From NCBI GenBank assembly GCA_028719205.1, contig JAQUKH010000005.1, positions 43,016 to 107,015 on the forward strand: a stretch of DNA of 64,000 bases, read 5' to 3'. A program made the position numbers and the translations under genes. The first letter of the stretch is position 1; each line of letters starts with the position of its first letter. This stretch comes from a bacterium. GTDB taxonomy: Bacteria; JACRDZ01; JAQUKH01. A model generated the notes under the pieces. That model saw only the letters and a program-made list of their open reading frames with translations, was not told where the DNA came from and did not search any database. Positions 62,978 through 64,000 of the stretch are shown one piece after another.

Positions 62978-64000
62978 CTATATCCATGCCTTGCGAAGCA
63001 GTAACCATTTTACGGTCTGAGTAAGAATAAGATAACAAAACAGTGTTAAAGCTAATAAAGGCCAGTACAGATTCGGTAATTGAGCAAATCCAAGTGAGGA
63101 AGCTATCGGTGAAAACGGCAGCCATAAACCAATCATCATAATAATTGTTGTGGTAATAGTTACCGGCCAACTGGCGCGGCTTTGAAGAAACGGTATGCGA
63201 TTTGTACGGATAACGTGAATAATTAATGTTTGTGTCAATAATGATTCTACAAACCATCCGGTTTGAAACAATGACGCGTGAGATAAATCTCTGCAGTTAA
63301 AAATGTAAAACATCATGAAATACGTCGTATAATCAAATATCGAACTGCAAGGGCCGATAAAAAGTATAAACCTGGAAATTTCCTTTATTGACCATGGACG
63401 AGGCTTCGCGATTTGTTCAGGATCCACATTATCGGTAGGAATAGGTACCTGAGAGAAATCATAAAGTAAATTGTTGGTTAGTATCTGGATCGGCGCCATA
63501 GGAACAAACGGTAAAAAAATGCTCGCGCCCAGAACACTGAACATATTTCCAAAATTTGAGCTGGCACCCATTCGCACATATTTGAGAATATTCGCAAAAA
63601 CTTTTCTCCCTTCCAAAATACCTTCCTCAAGTATCATCAGGTTTTTTTCCAGGAGAATTACATCCGCTGATTCCTTAGCTATATCCACCGCCGAGTCAAC
63701 AGAAATTCCCACGTCGGAAGCACGCAACGCGGGAGCGTCATTAATGCCGTCTCCCAGAAAACCGACTACATGTCCCTTGCTCTGGAGAGCTTTGATAATC
63801 CGCTGTTTGTGAGCAGGTGATAGCCTTGCAAATAATACAGTCCGCTCCGCTATATCGCCGAGCTGTTCATCGGTCATACCTTCAACCTGCGATCCCAAAA
63901 GCATTTTATCTATGACAAGACCAACTTCAGTACAAATTTTTCGGCTTACCAGGTCATTATCCCCGGTCAGAACTTTGACAGATACACCATGTTTCTGAAG
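62978..64000 (-). CDS. mgtA: P-type Mg2+ ATPase, C-terminal part (runs off window)
   Basis: 340 visible residues from the window edge to the stop; the N-terminal part lies beyond base 64000. VLTGDN and GDGINDAPALRASDVGISVD are the P-domain motifs; six membrane helices follow, with NNLLYDFSQVPIPTDNVD typical of MgtA/MgtB magnesium importers. Since it runs off the edge, the Asp of DKTGT is not seen. No intergenic features are evident in 62810-62977. Confidence 0.9.
   Translation of the reverse strand, partial: LQKHGVSVKVLTGDNDLVSRKICTEVGLVIDKMLLGSQVEGMTDEQLGDIAERTVLFARLSPAHKQRIIKALQSKGHVVGFLGDGINDAPALRASDVGISVDSAVDIAKESADVILLEKNLMILEEGILEGRKVFANILKYVRMGASSNFGNMFSVLGASIFLPFVPMAPIQILTNNLLYDFSQVPIPTDNVDPEQIAKPRPWSIKEISRFILFIGPCSSIFDYTTYFMMFYIFNCRDLSHASLFQTGWFVESLLTQTLIIHVIRTNRIPFLQSRASWPVTITTTIIMMIGLWLPFSPIASSLGFAQLPNLYWPLLALTLFCYLILTQTVKWLLLRKAWI

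Overview
The window looks like the chromosome of an AT-rich, diderm (Gram-negative-type) bacterium from a poorly cultured lineage. Diderm signs are outer-membrane beta-barrel candidates, a PorV/PorQ-type barrel, a secreted M6 peptidase with a C-terminal FlgD-like/sorting-type domain, an MlaF-type ABC ATPase and a complete MreBCD-MrdA-RodA cell-shape set. Mixed gene neighbourhoods (radA-PIN/TRAM-ispD; B12-type radical SAM-DUF2344-rng-rplU-rpmA-obgE) plus the FlgD-like tail would fit Elusimicrobia/Omnitrophica/Firestonebacteria-like candidate phyla. There is no rRNA in the window, so the phylum is not resolved. Promoters match sigma-70 rules closely (TTGNNN, 17 bp, TATAAT).

Layout. 1-5.2 kb (minus): purA (partial), serA with a class V aminotransferase (serine/glycine metabolism), tyrS and a rhomboid protease. 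5.3-7.1 kb (plus): an exported ankyrin-repeat protein. 7.1-16.9 kb: an accessory region beginning at tRNA-Leu(CAA). The 20-bp 3' end of this tRNA recurs three more times (8.4, 9.0 and 14.15 kb), cutting the region into cassettes. One holds a glycine-rich exported protein, one a decayed four-helix-bundle gene. A 5.1-kb cassette, flanked by a ~77-bp direct repeat, holds two four-TM membrane proteins, a cupin and a 955-aa metallophosphoesterase-radical SAM fusion. After the last tRNA-end copy come a secreted trypsin-like protease and a lipoprotein. I see no intact integrase.

16.9-26.4 kb (minus) is a signalling block: a PAS histidine kinase, an outer-membrane barrel candidate, an HD-GYP response regulator behind a good sigma-54 promoter match, an NtrC-type regulator, and a histidine kinase fused to an AAA+ domain that has lost its Walker B acids and GAFTGA loop. 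26.5-34.2 kb (minus) holds housekeeping genes (mltG, ruvX, mlaF-like, alr, dnaB, then rplI, rpsR, ssb, rpsF), with one exported protein on plus. 34.4-41.6 kb (plus) holds parA with a small partner, a haem-binding-type protein with a sensor-only membrane protein, a zinc-ribbon coiled-coil protein, radA, PIN/TRAM and ispD. 41.5-64 kb (minus) runs from mgtA (partial), a CoA-dehydratase-type activase, def, KilA-N and TIGR02391 genes, fmt, a PASTA protein, mreBCD, mrdA, rodA and DUF3108 to the radical SAM/rng/rplU/rpmA/obgE operon, the M6 peptidase, PorV and a delta-60 repeat protein.

The most interesting unexplained items are the metallophosphoesterase-radical SAM cassette with its tandem tRNA-end borders, the degenerate AAA+-kinase fusion next to a sigma-54 promoter, and a 71-bp dispersed repeat with compensatory base changes. 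All functional statements rest on motif recognition from the sequence; no database search was run.
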